Of a stretch of DNA of 14,174 nt, positions 1 to 6,377 are shown piece by piece. The notes beneath the pieces were generated by a model. That model did not search any database. It was not told the origin of the DNA and was given only the letters and a program-made list of their open reading frames with translations. The first letter of the stretch is position 1; the number at the start of each line of letters is the position of its first letter. The stretch is from NCBI GenBank assembly GCA_017555685.1, contig JAFZFW010000021.1:1-14174 (forward strand), in the 5' to 3' direction. The position numbers and the translations under genes were made by a program. Origin of the DNA: Methanocorpusculum sp. (GTDB lineage: Archaea; Halobacteriota; Methanomicrobia; Methanomicrobiales; Methanocorpusculaceae).

Positions 1-558
1 GTTATTCGCAATCTGTTCCTTCAGGTCATCGACAGAGATGCCGCGGATGGCGGCAACTTCCCGGTAGATATCAGCGATTGAGAAATCCGGATTGTCATCG
101 GTTTCGCAGAAGATGAGATGTGCCGGAGCGCCGGCGATTACCGCACGGCTCTTTGCCGAACGAAGAGTCCGTTCGCCAAACGAGAGATAGTATCCCGCAT
201 CATAGCAGCGCTGTGCCTGCTGGACTGAACCGACAAAACCGTGAAAGACCACAGCAGAAATCCCGCGGTATCCGGAAAGAATCTTCATCACCGGTTCAAA
301 CGCACGGACAACATGGAGAACGACTGGTTTGTGCAGTATTTCAGCTTCCTCCAGATGCGCACGAAAGAGCGCTTCCTGTGCAGTCTTCGAAACAGCGGAG
401 GCATAGTCAAGACCGGTTTCTCCGATAATATCGCACCCGGAAAAATCCGGAAGCGGGAGGTTTTTGTCAGCATCCCAGGGATGGATACCGGCCATCTTCG
501 GCGAGCGTACAGAGGGATTTGGATGATGAGTATGGATATCGATAAAGCCCTCTGTCAT
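1..558 (-). CDS. TatD-family metal-dependent hydrolase (partial, 3' end outside window)
   Basis: The minus strand is open from an ATG at 558-556 to the window edge, giving 186 residues with no stop. The N-terminus carries an FIDIHTHHPN metal-binding motif (H9, H11), then ETGLDY with E47, LHVVRAF with H82, VFHGF with H106 and CETDD with D154. These occur in the order of the metal ligands of the TatD-type TIM-barrel hydrolases. The family members are DNases or metal-dependent phosphoesterases acting in the cytoplasm; the substrate here is unknown. The Q-x3-F-x2-HL-x2-A helix (about residues 61-72) is also family-like. A GTGAG ribosome binding site sits 2 nt before ATATG, and a TTTATT-like TATA element lies near 580-587. 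The gene is 58 bp downstream of trpB2 on the same strand but separated from it by a T-run, so it probably has its own transcript. The missing end should hold the last 60-80 residues. The family is clear; the function is generic. Confidence 0.85.
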   Translation of the reverse strand, partial: MTEGFIDIHTHHPNPSVRSPKMAGIHPWDADKNLPLPDFSGCDIIGETGLDYASAVSKTAQEALFRAHLEEAEILHKPVVLHVVRAFEPVMKILSGYRGISAVVFHGFVGSVQQAQRCYDAGYYLSFGERTLRSAKSRAVIAGAPAHLIFCETDDNPDFSIADIYREVAAIRGISVDDLKEQIANN

Positions 559-577
559 ATCTCACAATGCGACGACA

Positions 578-588
578 AAACAAATAAA
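578..588 (-). promoter_or_regulatory. Possible TATA box for the TatD-like gene
   Basis: The minus strand reads TACTTTATTTG here, about 25-30 bp before the ATG at 558. That would give an mRNA with a very short leader. The match to the archaeal TATA consensus is only fair. Confidence 0.35.
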
Positions 589-606
589 GTATTGCACAGG
601 GGTTTG

Positions 607-612
607 AAAAAA
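607..612 (-). terminator. T-run terminator of trpB2
   Basis: Six consecutive T residues on the minus strand start 4 nt after the TAA stop of trpB2. Archaeal transcription commonly ends at such runs without a hairpin, and no strong stem is seen before it. Confidence 0.5.
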
Positions 613-616
613 GGGA

Positions 617-1987
617 TTAGACCTGCGGCAGTTTTGCCACAGACTCTTCGATTTCCGCATCAGTCGGGATGTAATCCGTCATGACACCGTTGTTGAACCG
701 CTCGTAGGCATACATATCAAAGTAACCGGTACCGGTAAGACCGAAGAGAATGACCTTCTGTTCTCCGGTCTCCTTGCACTTTAATGCCTCATCGATAGCG
801 ACCTTGATTGCGTGACTGCTCTCCGGGGCCGGGAGAATTCCTTCAACACGGGCGAACTCCTTTGCCGCGGCAAAGACCTCGGTCTGCTCAACAGCTACTG
901 CCTCCATTAATCCCTCGTCGTAGAACTCGGAGAGGATAGAACTCATTCCATGGTAGCGTAAGCCACCGGCATGGGAGGAAGCAGGCATAAATCCGCTTCC
1001 AAGCGTGTACATCTTCTGCAGCGGACAGACTTTTCCGGTGTCACAGTAATCGTATGCATAGACACCGCGGGTTAAGGTCGGACACGAGGCAGGTTCAACA
1101 GCGATGAAGCGGTAGTCTGCCTCTCCTCTGAGCTTCTCGCCCATGAACGGAGCAATAAGTCCTCCAAGGTTCGAGCCTCCGCCGGCACAGCCGATGATAA
1201 TATCCGGCTTGATGCCATACTTGTCGAGCGCAATCTTACACTCAAGACCAATGACGGTCTGGTGGAGCAGAACCTGTGAGAGAACACTGCCTAAAACATA
1301 GCGGTAGCCGTCCTGCGTGGTTGCAGCCTCGACTGCTTCAGAGATAGCACAGCCTAAACTGCCCGGAGTTCCCGGATACTCTTCGTTAATCTTTCTGCCG
1401 ACCTCGGTGGTCTCGGACGGAGACGGAGTGACATTTGCTCCGTAGGTACGCATGACCTCACGGCGGAACGGCTTCTGCTCGTAGGAGGACCTGACCATGT
1501 AGACCTGACAGTCAATCTCCAAGTAACCGCATGCCATCGAGAGAGCCGTTCCCCACTGTCCGGCTCCGGTTTCGGTGGTGACGCCCTTTAATCCCTGCTG
1601 CTTGGCATAGTATGCCTGAACGATTGCAGAGTTTAACTTGTGGCTGCCGCTGGTGTTGTTTCCTTCAAACTTATAGTAAATATGTGCCGGAGTACCGAGT
1701 TTCTTCTCTAAACAGTATGCACGCACAAGCGGGGACGGGCGGTACATCTTGTAGAAGTCGAGAATCTCCTGAGGAATATCGATAAAGCGGTTTGTCTCGT
1801 CAAGTTCCTGACGGGCAAGTTCATCACAGAAGATGGTGCGCAGTTCCTCAAAGGTGATTGGTTTTCCGGTCTGCGGGTGTAACAGCGGAGCTGGTTTGAC
1901 CGGCATGTCAACCTTGATATTGTACCACTGTTTCGGCATCTCTTCTTCAGAGACGTAGATTTTGTAGGGGATAGTGTCCTCCGGCAT
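617..1987 (-). CDS. trpB2: TrpB2-type tryptophan synthase beta chain (PLP enzyme)
   Basis: The 456-residue product makes L-tryptophan from L-serine and indole, using pyridoxal phosphate in the cytoplasm. It is the long TrpB2 class rather than the ~400-residue TrpB1 that pairs with TrpA: it carries an extended N-terminus before the catalytic core. The PLP lysine is K117 in GSHKLNSA, followed by ETGAGQWG (139-146), the glycine-rich phosphate loop GCAGGGSN (266-273), PASSHAGGLRYHG (335-347) and ESSHA (389-393). The ATG at 1987 is chosen because AAGGAGA lies at 1991-1997 and family homology begins there; the reading frame stays open further upstream into rnpB but has no support. No trpA or other trp gene is next to it, as is common for TrpB2, which may salvage free indole. 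TrpB2 can occur beside a TrpB1 elsewhere in the genome. A serine deaminase role has also been proposed for some members. Confidence 0.92.
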   Translation of the reverse strand: MPEDTIPYKIYVSEEEMPKQWYNIKVDMPVKPAPLLHPQTGKPITFEELRTIFCDELARQELDETNRFIDIPQEILDFYKMYRPSPLVRAYCLEKKLGTPAHIYYKFEGNNTSGSHKLNSAIVQAYYAKQQGLKGVTTETGAGQWGTALSMACGYLEIDCQVYMVRSSYEQKPFRREVMRTYGANVTPSPSETTEVGRKINEEYPGTPGSLGCAISEAVEAATTQDGYRYVLGSVLSQVLLHQTVIGLECKIALDKYGIKPDIIIGCAGGGSNLGGLIAPFMGEKLRGEADYRFIAVEPASCPTLTRGVYAYDYCDTGKVCPLQKMYTLGSGFMPASSHAGGLRYHGMSSILSEFYDEGLMEAVAVEQTEVFAAAKEFARVEGILPAPESSHAIKVAIDEALKCKETGEQKVILFGLTGTGYFDMYAYERFNNGVMTDYIPTDAEIEESVAKLPQV

Positions 1988-2014
1988 TGTTCTCCTTATA
2001 TCATTGCGTTTTGA

Positions 2015-2023
2015 AATATAAAT
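2015..2023 (-). promoter_or_regulatory. TATA box of trpB2
   Basis: The minus strand reads ATTTATATT, a good archaeal TATA box. A start about 22-26 bp downstream falls near 1993-1997, so the mRNA would begin at or just before its AAGGAGA ribosome binding site. A second AT-rich candidate (GTATATTTT, near 2045-2052) lies further upstream. Confidence 0.6.
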
Positions 2024-2033
2024 AATTATCATC

Positions 2034-2053
2034 AATGTACAAAAATATACATT
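2034..2053. promoter_or_regulatory. Dyad AATGTA-N8-TACATT with a TGTACA core, upstream of trpB2
   Basis: AATGTA (2034-2039) is inverted as TACATT (2048-2053), and its left half includes the palindrome TGTACA at 2036-2041. The dyad lies just upstream of the trpB2 TATA box, in the 121-bp gap shared with rnpB. TGTACA is the core of the TRP box bound by TrpY in Methanothermobacter. Use of that system here is only an inference, because no trpY is visible. Confidence 0.3.
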
Positions 2054-2078
2054 TGGCAATCCCGCCGGGCTGTAATTC

Positions 2079-2086
2079 TTTATATC
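2079..2086 (+). promoter_or_regulatory. TATA box of rnpB
   Basis: TTTATATC is centred about 26 bp before the predicted 5' end of the RNase P RNA at about 2107-2109. The spacing fits an archaeal promoter very well. The same TTTATATC string precedes the tRNA-Leu gene. Confidence 0.7.
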
Positions 2087-2106
2087 ATCTCCACGCCAAT
2101 ATGTAT

Positions 2107-2421
2107 CCGCGTGAGAGGGAGCACGCGGCCGACGGTGCACTATTGCGCTGAGGAAAGTCCTCCCACCATTCAGGTAACACAGCCGTATGCAAGTACGGGT
2201 GGCGAGAGTCACAGCTCTGGAACAGAAACGATACACCTCTGGCGGAGCAATGAGGCAGAAAATGCCGAGCGCTGATGTCAGGGAAAGTGATGGAACGGCG
2301 AATCTCTGTGGGTGAAAGTTGAAACAGGGCTGCTACGGATTTTACCTGATCCAATAGTCCGGGTACAACGCTAAGCCGAATGCCGCAAAAACAGAAGGAG
2401 GCTTATTACTCCGACTCACGC
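2107..2421 (+). ncRNA. rnpB: RNase P RNA (archaeal type A)
   Basis: This is the catalytic RNA that removes 5' leaders from pre-tRNAs. The universally conserved GAGGAAAGTCC (2150-2160) and ACAGAAGGAGGCTTA (2391-2405) are present in the right order and about 230 nt apart. AACAGAAACGATA, another conserved block, lies near 2220-2232. The ends close the P1 helix: GCGTGAG at 2109-2115 pairs perfectly with CTCACGC at 2415-2421, and GGAG/CTCC extends the stem. A TATA box sits at the expected distance. Ends are set by the P1 helix and may be off by a few bases. An open frame on the plus strand starts inside this RNA at 2380 and continues into glnA, but that part is not coding. Confidence 0.95.
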
Positions 2422-2453
2422 ACTCCTTTTCCCGAATATGCATTTACTCTTTT

Positions 2454-2458
2454 TCTCT
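2454..2458 (+). terminator. T-run downstream of rnpB
   Basis: A run of five T in a pyrimidine-rich stretch, with four more T at 2426-2429, follows the RNase P RNA. It may end that transcript. The remainder of the 108-bp gap before glnA holds only promoter-like sequence. Confidence 0.35.
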
Positions 2459-2507
2459 CTTTGGAAGAGCAGTTTTTCCCGGTATGTTCCACAGCGGGTG
2501 ATAAGCG

Positions 2508-2514
2508 TTTATAC
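2508..2514 (+). promoter_or_regulatory. Candidate TATA box of glnA
   Basis: TTTATAC is the best TATA match before glnA, but it lies only about 19 bp before the ATG at 2530. A start 25 bp downstream would fall at about 2535, just before a second in-frame ATG at 2539. Either another promoter is used or the protein starts at 2539. Confidence 0.35.
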
Positions 2515-2529
2515 TTCCACGGTGAATAT

Positions 2530-3870
2530 ATGAGTACTATGGTTTCTGACGAAATCGACAGAGTCCTCGCAAGACTTGAGGAAGATAAAGTGCGTTCGGT
2601 TCTCCTTCAGTTCTCCGATCTGGAAGGTAAGCCGAAGAATGTGGCGATTCCGACGAAACAGGTGGAAAAAGCATTAACCGGCGGTATCAGTTTTGACGGT
2701 TCGTCGATTCAGGGTTTTGCCCGTCTCGAGGAGTCCGATATGGTTCTGCGTCCGGAGACCTCCACCTATCAGGTAATCCCCTGGTCTGATGCAGATTACC
2801 GGGTTGCGCGGTTTATCTGTAATGTCTATACCACGCACGGCGAGCCGTTTACCGGTGACCCGCGTTATATTCTCCGCGAGCAGATGGAAAAGGCAGCAGC
2901 CCTCGGCTATACCTTCAATGTCGGCCCGGAGATGGAGTTTTTCCTGTTCCGTCAGGATGAGTTCGGAAGACCGACGGTGAATCTGCAGGATCACGGCGGA
3001 TACTTTGACCAGACGCCGACCGATCCGGGAGAGGACGTGCGCCGTGACTTAGTCACCCAGCTTTCGGAGATGGGATTCAATATCGAGGCATCACACCACG
3101 AAGTTGCCCCCTCACAGCATGAGATTGACTTCACGTACGGAGATGCACTCTCTATGGCAGACAAGGTTGTGACCTTTAAGTTCGCGGCAAAGACGCTTGC
3201 TTTAAAGCGCGGGCTTCATGCAACCTTTATGCCGAAGCCGATTTACGGCATCAATGGTTCCGGTATGCACGTGAACTGTTCCCTGATGAAGGACGGACAG
3301 AATGTGTTCTTCGATCCTGACGGAGAGCATCAGTTATCTGATGATGCCCGCTACTTCATCGGCGGTCTGTTAAAGCACGTGGAAGGTATCACCCGTATTG
3401 CAAACCCGACGGTGAACTCCTATAAGCGTCTGATTCCGGGCTATGAAGCACCGGTCTATATCGGCTGGTCGACGATGAACCGCTCGGCATTAATCCGTGT
3501 GCCGTCTCCGAGAGGAAAGAGTACGAGAGCAGAACTCAGAAGCCCTGACCCGACCTGCAACCCGTATCTGACCTTTGCGGTGATGCTTGCCGCCGGAATG
3601 GAAGGTATCACGCAGAAGATTGAGCCGCCGGAGAGCATCGACAAGAACATCTTCAAGATGACCGAAGCCGAGCGCGAGGCAGAAGGCATCCGCTGTCTCC
3701 CGCAGAACTTACGGGAGTCCAACAAGGCATTAATGGAGGACAAACTGCTCTGTGATGTCTTAGGCGAACACGTGGTCTCGCAGATTCAGCGCCTGGCAGA
3801 CCTTGAGTGGAGTGACTTCTCCCGCTCGATTACCGACTGGGAGATTAAGCGCTATCTCGCAACCTACTAA
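2530..3870 (+). CDS. glnA: Glutamine synthetase type I
   Basis: The 446-residue cytoplasmic enzyme makes glutamine from glutamate, ammonia and ATP, the main entry of ammonia into organic nitrogen. Its family motifs appear in order: the N-terminal beta-grasp with DGSSI (56-60), PEMEFFLF (133-140), the metal-binding EVAPSQHEIDF (191-201), NGSGMHVN (242-249), the NPTVNSYKRLIPGYEAP block (292-308) and NRSALIRVPS (317-326). Length and the absence of an obvious adenylylation-site tyrosine motif point to the GSI-alpha type, which is often feedback-inhibited rather than adenylylated. GGTGA at 2521-2525 supports the ATG at 2530; an in-frame ATG at 2539 (MVSDEI) is the alternative. A longer frame from 2380 is rejected because it overlaps rnpB. 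No glnK/amt partner is next to it; a hairpin and T-run follow it. Confidence 0.95.
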   Translation: MSTMVSDEIDRVLARLEEDKVRSVLLQFSDLEGKPKNVAIPTKQVEKALTGGISFDGSSIQGFARLEESDMVLRPETSTYQVIPWSDADYRVARFICNVYTTHGEPFTGDPRYILREQMEKAAALGYTFNVGPEMEFFLFRQDEFGRPTVNLQDHGGYFDQTPTDPGEDVRRDLVTQLSEMGFNIEASHHEVAPSQHEIDFTYGDALSMADKVVTFKFAAKTLALKRGLHATFMPKPIYGINGSGMHVNCSLMKDGQNVFFDPDGEHQLSDDARYFIGGLLKHVEGITRIANPTVNSYKRLIPGYEAPVYIGWSTMNRSALIRVPSPRGKSTRAELRSPDPTCNPYLTFAVMLAAGMEGITQKIEPPESIDKNIFKMTEAEREAEGIRCLPQNLRESNKALMEDKLLCDVLGEHVVSQIQRLADLEWSDFSRSITDWEIKRYLATY

Positions 3871-3880
3871 GGAGCAGGCA

Positions 3881-3913
3881 GAAGAGGGATTCCCTCTTCA
3901 CCCCTGATTTTTT
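3881..3913 (+). terminator. Hairpin and T-run after glnA
   Basis: GAAGAGGG (3881-3888) and CCCTCTTC (3892-3899) form an 8-bp stem with a 3-nt loop, followed by six T at 3908-3913. It starts 10 nt past the stop codon. Confidence 0.7.
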
Positions 3914-3926
3914 CAGAAGCAGTAGA

Positions 3927-3934
3927 TTTATATC
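3927..3934 (+). promoter_or_regulatory. TATA box of tRNA-Leu
   Basis: TTTATATC lies 33 bp before the mature tRNA 5' end. A start about 25 bp downstream would leave a short leader for RNase P to remove. Confidence 0.6.
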
Positions 3935-3967
3935 AATATACAGCGAATATTCTAAAGCACTTTTAGA

Positions 3968-4052
3968 GCGAAGGTAGCCAAGCCAGGTCAACGGCGCCAG
4001 ATTCAGGGTCTGGTCTCATAGGAGTTCTGGGGTTCGAATCCCTTCCTTCGCA
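3968..4052 (+). tRNA. tRNA-Leu (anticodon CAG)
   Basis: The 85-nt cloverleaf has acceptor GCGAAGG/CCTTCGC (3968-3974 with 4045-4051), discriminator A at 4052, anticodon stem CCAGA/TCTGG, loop TTCAGGG with anticodon CAG at 4004-4006, and a long variable arm (TCTCATAGGAG) typical of leucine tRNAs. The T loop TTCGAAT is normal. By eye the T stem has a U-U mismatch at its outer pair and a G-U next to it, slightly weak for a tRNA. It reads CUG codons. CCA is not encoded; a T5 run begins right after the discriminator. Confidence 0.95.
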
Positions 4053-4160
4053 TTTTTCCTCATTCGTTTCACTCATTCAGAAAAATGCTCAAGGCTTACG
4101 TCACTTCGTGCCGCTCGCCCTTCGCACTCTTTTCTCACTCATCTCATTCGTTCAAAAAAG
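4050..4160. repeat. Short direct and inverted repeats downstream of tRNA-Leu
   Basis: GCATTTTTC (4050-4058) is inverted as GAAAAATGC (4080-4088), giving a 9-bp dyad with a 21-nt loop that starts inside the tRNA 3' end. CTCATTCGTT occurs at 4059-4068 and 4143-4152, TCACTCAT at 4069-4076 and 4135-4142. The tRNA end CCTTCGCA recurs at 4119-4126. The T5 at 4053-4057 is probably the tRNA terminator, and A6 at 4154-4159 gives a T6 stop for the minus-strand gene beyond. No coding frame is credible. Confidence 0.5.
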
Positions 4161-4166
4161 CAACGG

Positions 4167-4340
4167 TTAGTCTTTTTTCAATGCCAGGATGACTCCAATG
4201 ATTCCACAGATAATCGATGCGTAACCGGAGACAGTGCCCAGTAAATCATCAATAATTGGAATCCAGGGGTTGACCAGTGCAAAGAGTGCAAGTAAAATAC
4301 CGAAGAGGATGAGAGAAATTCCCTGTAACTGTCTTCTCAT
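4167..4340 (-). CDS. Small two-helix membrane protein (57 aa)
   Basis: The product is 57 residues with two hydrophobic helices, about residues 7-25 (ISLILFGILLALFALVNPW) and 36-54 (TVSGYASIICGIIGVILAL), joined by a short IPIIDD acidic turn and ending in KKD. I do not recognise the family. The ATG at 4340 is preceded by GGTGAT at 4348-4353 with 7-nt spacing, and by a TATA box (AATTTATAG, 4378-4386) at the right distance, so the gene has its own promoter. The frame remains open further upstream but loses both signals. It lies 112 bp downstream of the ABC permease on the same strand. Such small proteins can be subunits or modulators of membrane complexes, but no partner is shown here. Confidence 0.75.
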   Translation of the reverse strand: MRRQLQGISLILFGILLALFALVNPWIPIIDDLLGTVSGYASIICGIIGVILALKKD

Positions 4341-4377
4341 GATTAGAATCACCGGGGAATTATATTCCGGATTAGAA

Positions 4378-4386
4378 CTATAAATT
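4378..4386 (-). promoter_or_regulatory. TATA box of the 57-aa membrane protein
   Basis: The minus strand reads AATTTATAG. The predicted start near 4355 gives a leader of about 15 nt containing the GGTGAT ribosome binding site. Confidence 0.55.
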
Positions 4387-4452
4387 GCTTCCCAATACTC
4401 TAGAAATAATTGACAATACAGAGGGAAATAGGTGGGAGGGGAGGAAGGGCGC

Positions 4453-5703
4453 TTAGTCTGTGGACATCGCCTCAACCGGGTTGAGATTTGCCGCTTTGAG
4501 TGCAGGATAAAGTCCTGCCGCAAGACAGACCCCGATGCCGATAAGGATGCCAAGCGGAATATAGCAGAGAACTCCTGGGGAAAACATCATTTCTGCCGAA
4601 TCAAGCATAATGATGAGAATAATTGGCGTAATTATACATGACCAGACAGTCCCGATAAACGAACCAATCATCCCCATAATACCTGCCTCATAGAGGAACA
4701 TCTGCAGAATCTGACTTTTCTTTGTGCCGATACTGCGGAGGATACCAATTTCTCTGGTACGTTCCTTTACTGACATCATCATCACATTCACGATAGCAAC
4801 AGAAGCAACAACAAGAGACACTGCACTGATAACTGTACGGAAGATATAGGCAAGAGACAGCACATCGTTCAATGTTTCTGCCGTGTCGTAACTGTTCGTG
4901 ATTCTGACGGTATCATCCGAATCCTTGTATGCCTTGCCGTTCATCTTCCGCTCAACTGCATCCTCGATTGGCTGTAACAGAAGCGGGTCTTTTACTTTGA
5001 TGATTACCGTATCATAGAGATTGTTTTTATCTCCCAGAAGTTTCTGATACATGTCAAGGCTTCCGGTAATCATACACATCTCCATAGATGCAGACATAAC
5101 AAACGTCATTAAATCCTCCTCCATGATTCCGGTTACGCGGAGTTTTACCTCATCTCCATTTACATCCGTCGTGGTTATCCTGCTGTTAATGTGAAGATTA
5201 TTGTCATCTGCATAATCGCGGGTAATCAGAATCCCGTTTGCACTGCGCGGAAGACTGCCTTCTTCTAAGGTTGGGCCTGCAATCTCCTCCAGACCTTCTT
5301 CGCTCATACCGGTAAGATATCCAACCGCTCCCGACTTTCCGACAACAAGCGCTTTACTTCCGGTGTTTTGTGTGATAATCGTGTATTCAGTGGTAACAGA
5401 TTTTACGGCAGATTCAATCTCACTGATGTCCTTTTCAGAGAAGCCGTATACAATAGTCCCTCCGATGTTTTTCTCCGCAATCGAGGACAAAGTAAGCCGG
5501 TCCGCATTTTCCGCGACCATTGTGTTGATATTTTCCGTAAATGCCGCACCTACCATCCCAAGACCGCAGATGGAAAACACACCGATAACAATACCAATTA
5601 AAGACAGCATCGTCCGAAACTTATTCAGTTTCAGATTCCGAATGGAGAGAGAAAGAATCATCGGTGAGTAGATTCTATGCAATAGAGAATTCTGCTTACT
5701 CAT
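4453..5703 (-). CDS. ABC transporter permease, MacB/FtsX type
   Basis: The 416-residue integral membrane protein is the permease of a MacB/LolCDE-type ABC system. It has the family layout: cytoplasmic N-terminus, TM1 at about 31-54 (after NLKLNKFRTML), a large extracytoplasmic domain of roughly 230 residues, then TM2 (about 290-312), TM3 (340-366) and TM4 (379-401). The conserved loop VKERTREIGILRSIGTKK (312-329) and the ending GLYPALKAANLNPVEAM are diagnostic. The ATG at 5703 follows a GGGGAG ribosome binding site and overlaps the ATPase stop by 8 nt, so the two are translationally coupled. These systems act by mechanotransmission on extracytoplasmic substrates such as peptides, lipids or lipoproteins rather than by ordinary channel transport. 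In archaea the substrates are mostly unknown. The partner surface protein two genes upstream may be the client or a cofactor. A symbol such as macB would be too specific. Confidence 0.88.
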   Translation of the reverse strand: MSKQNSLLHRIYSPMILSLSIRNLKLNKFRTMLSLIGIVIGVFSICGLGMVGAAFTENINTMVAENADRLTLSSIAEKNIGGTIVYGFSEKDISEIESAVKSVTTEYTIITQNTGSKALVVGKSGAVGYLTGMSEEGLEEIAGPTLEEGSLPRSANGILITRDYADDNNLHINSRITTTDVNGDEVKLRVTGIMEEDLMTFVMSASMEMCMITGSLDMYQKLLGDKNNLYDTVIIKVKDPLLLQPIEDAVERKMNGKAYKDSDDTVRITNSYDTAETLNDVLSLAYIFRTVISAVSLVVASVAIVNVMMMSVKERTREIGILRSIGTKKSQILQMFLYEAGIMGMIGSFIGTVWSCIITPIILIIMLDSAEMMFSPGVLCYIPLGILIGIGVCLAAGLYPALKAANLNPVEAMSTD

Positions 5704-6376
5704 GTACAATCTCCCCGTCACGGATAATGACAGTTCTGTCTGCATATTCGGCTGTTTCCGGATTGTGAGTTACCATCAGAACCGTTTTTCCCTCTTTGTG
5801 AAGAGCAGACAGTACTTCCATAATCTGCATACTCATTTTTGAATCAAGATTTCCGGTTGGTTCGTCGCAGATAAGAAAAGACGGGTCATTTGCCAGAGCA
5901 CGGGCTATAGAGACACGCTGCTGCTGTCCTCCGGAAAGCTCGTAGGGTGTATGCTGCATCTGCTTTTCGGTAAGACCGACCTGAGACAGGAGGGAAGTTA
6001 CTTTTTCTTTGTAATCTCCCGGGCCGTGTTTGAGAATCAGCGGATACTCTACATTTTCATACGCAGTAAGCAGGCTGATTAAGTTGAACTTCTGGAAGAT
6101 GAACCCAATGGTGTGCAGACGATGTTCAGTGAGTTCGTCATCTGTCATATCGGCAGTCGGCACTCCGTTGATGTACACTGACCCGGATGTCGGCACATCA
6201 AGACACCCAATTATATTCATCAGCGTGGATTTTCCCGAACCGGAAGGACCCATAATGGCGATAAATTCTCCCTTTTGTACCGTGAAGGTTATGTGGTTTA
6301 AGGCATAGACATCTCCTGCAGCCATTGGATAGACTTTAGTGACATCACGCAGTTCCACAATAGGAGTCTCTTCCAT
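5696..6376 (-). CDS. ABC transporter ATP-binding protein, LolD/MacB type
   Basis: The 226-residue cytoplasmic ATPase powers the downstream permease. Walker A is GPSGSGKST (43-51), the Q-loop is at Q95 (FIFQKFNL), the signature LSGGQQQR is at 147-154, Walker [12 protein letters not shown] ends in the family-typical TGNLDS, and the switch histidine is H204 (MVTHNPE). The length and the A-x-E-N-V-E-x-P segment match the LolD/MacB-ATPase/FtsE-like group. The ATG at 6376 is 1 nt after the stop of the surface-protein gene (TAA-T-ATG), so the genes form one operon. The ribosome binding site inside the preceding gene is weak, which fits re-initiation. An upstream in-frame ATG would add 26 residues overlapping that gene and does not match the family start. 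Confidence 0.93.
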   Translation of the reverse strand: MEETPIVELRDVTKVYPMAAGDVYALNHITFTVQKGEFIAIMGPSGSGKSTLMNIIGCLDVPTSGSVYINGVPTADMTDDELTEHRLHTIGFIFQKFNLISLLTAYENVEYPLILKHGPGDYKEKVTSLLSQVGLTEKQMQHTPYELSGGQQQRVSIARALANDPSFLICDEPTGNLDSKMSMQIMEVLSALHKEGKTVLMVTHNPETAEYADRTVIIRDGEIVHE

Positions 6377-6377
6377 A

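Noticed and set aside
120..684. Plus-strand open frames over the left edge
   Set aside because: They are antisense to the clear TatD-like gene and show no family motifs.
2463..2490. NrpR-type nitrogen operator (GGAA-N6-TTCC) before glnA
   Set aside because: GGAA and TTCC occur but are 9 nt apart instead of 6, so the match is not convincing.
2380..2529. N-terminal extension of glnA by 50 residues
   Set aside because: It overlaps the conserved 3' end of RNase P RNA, lacks a ribosome binding site and matches no glutamine synthetase N-terminus.
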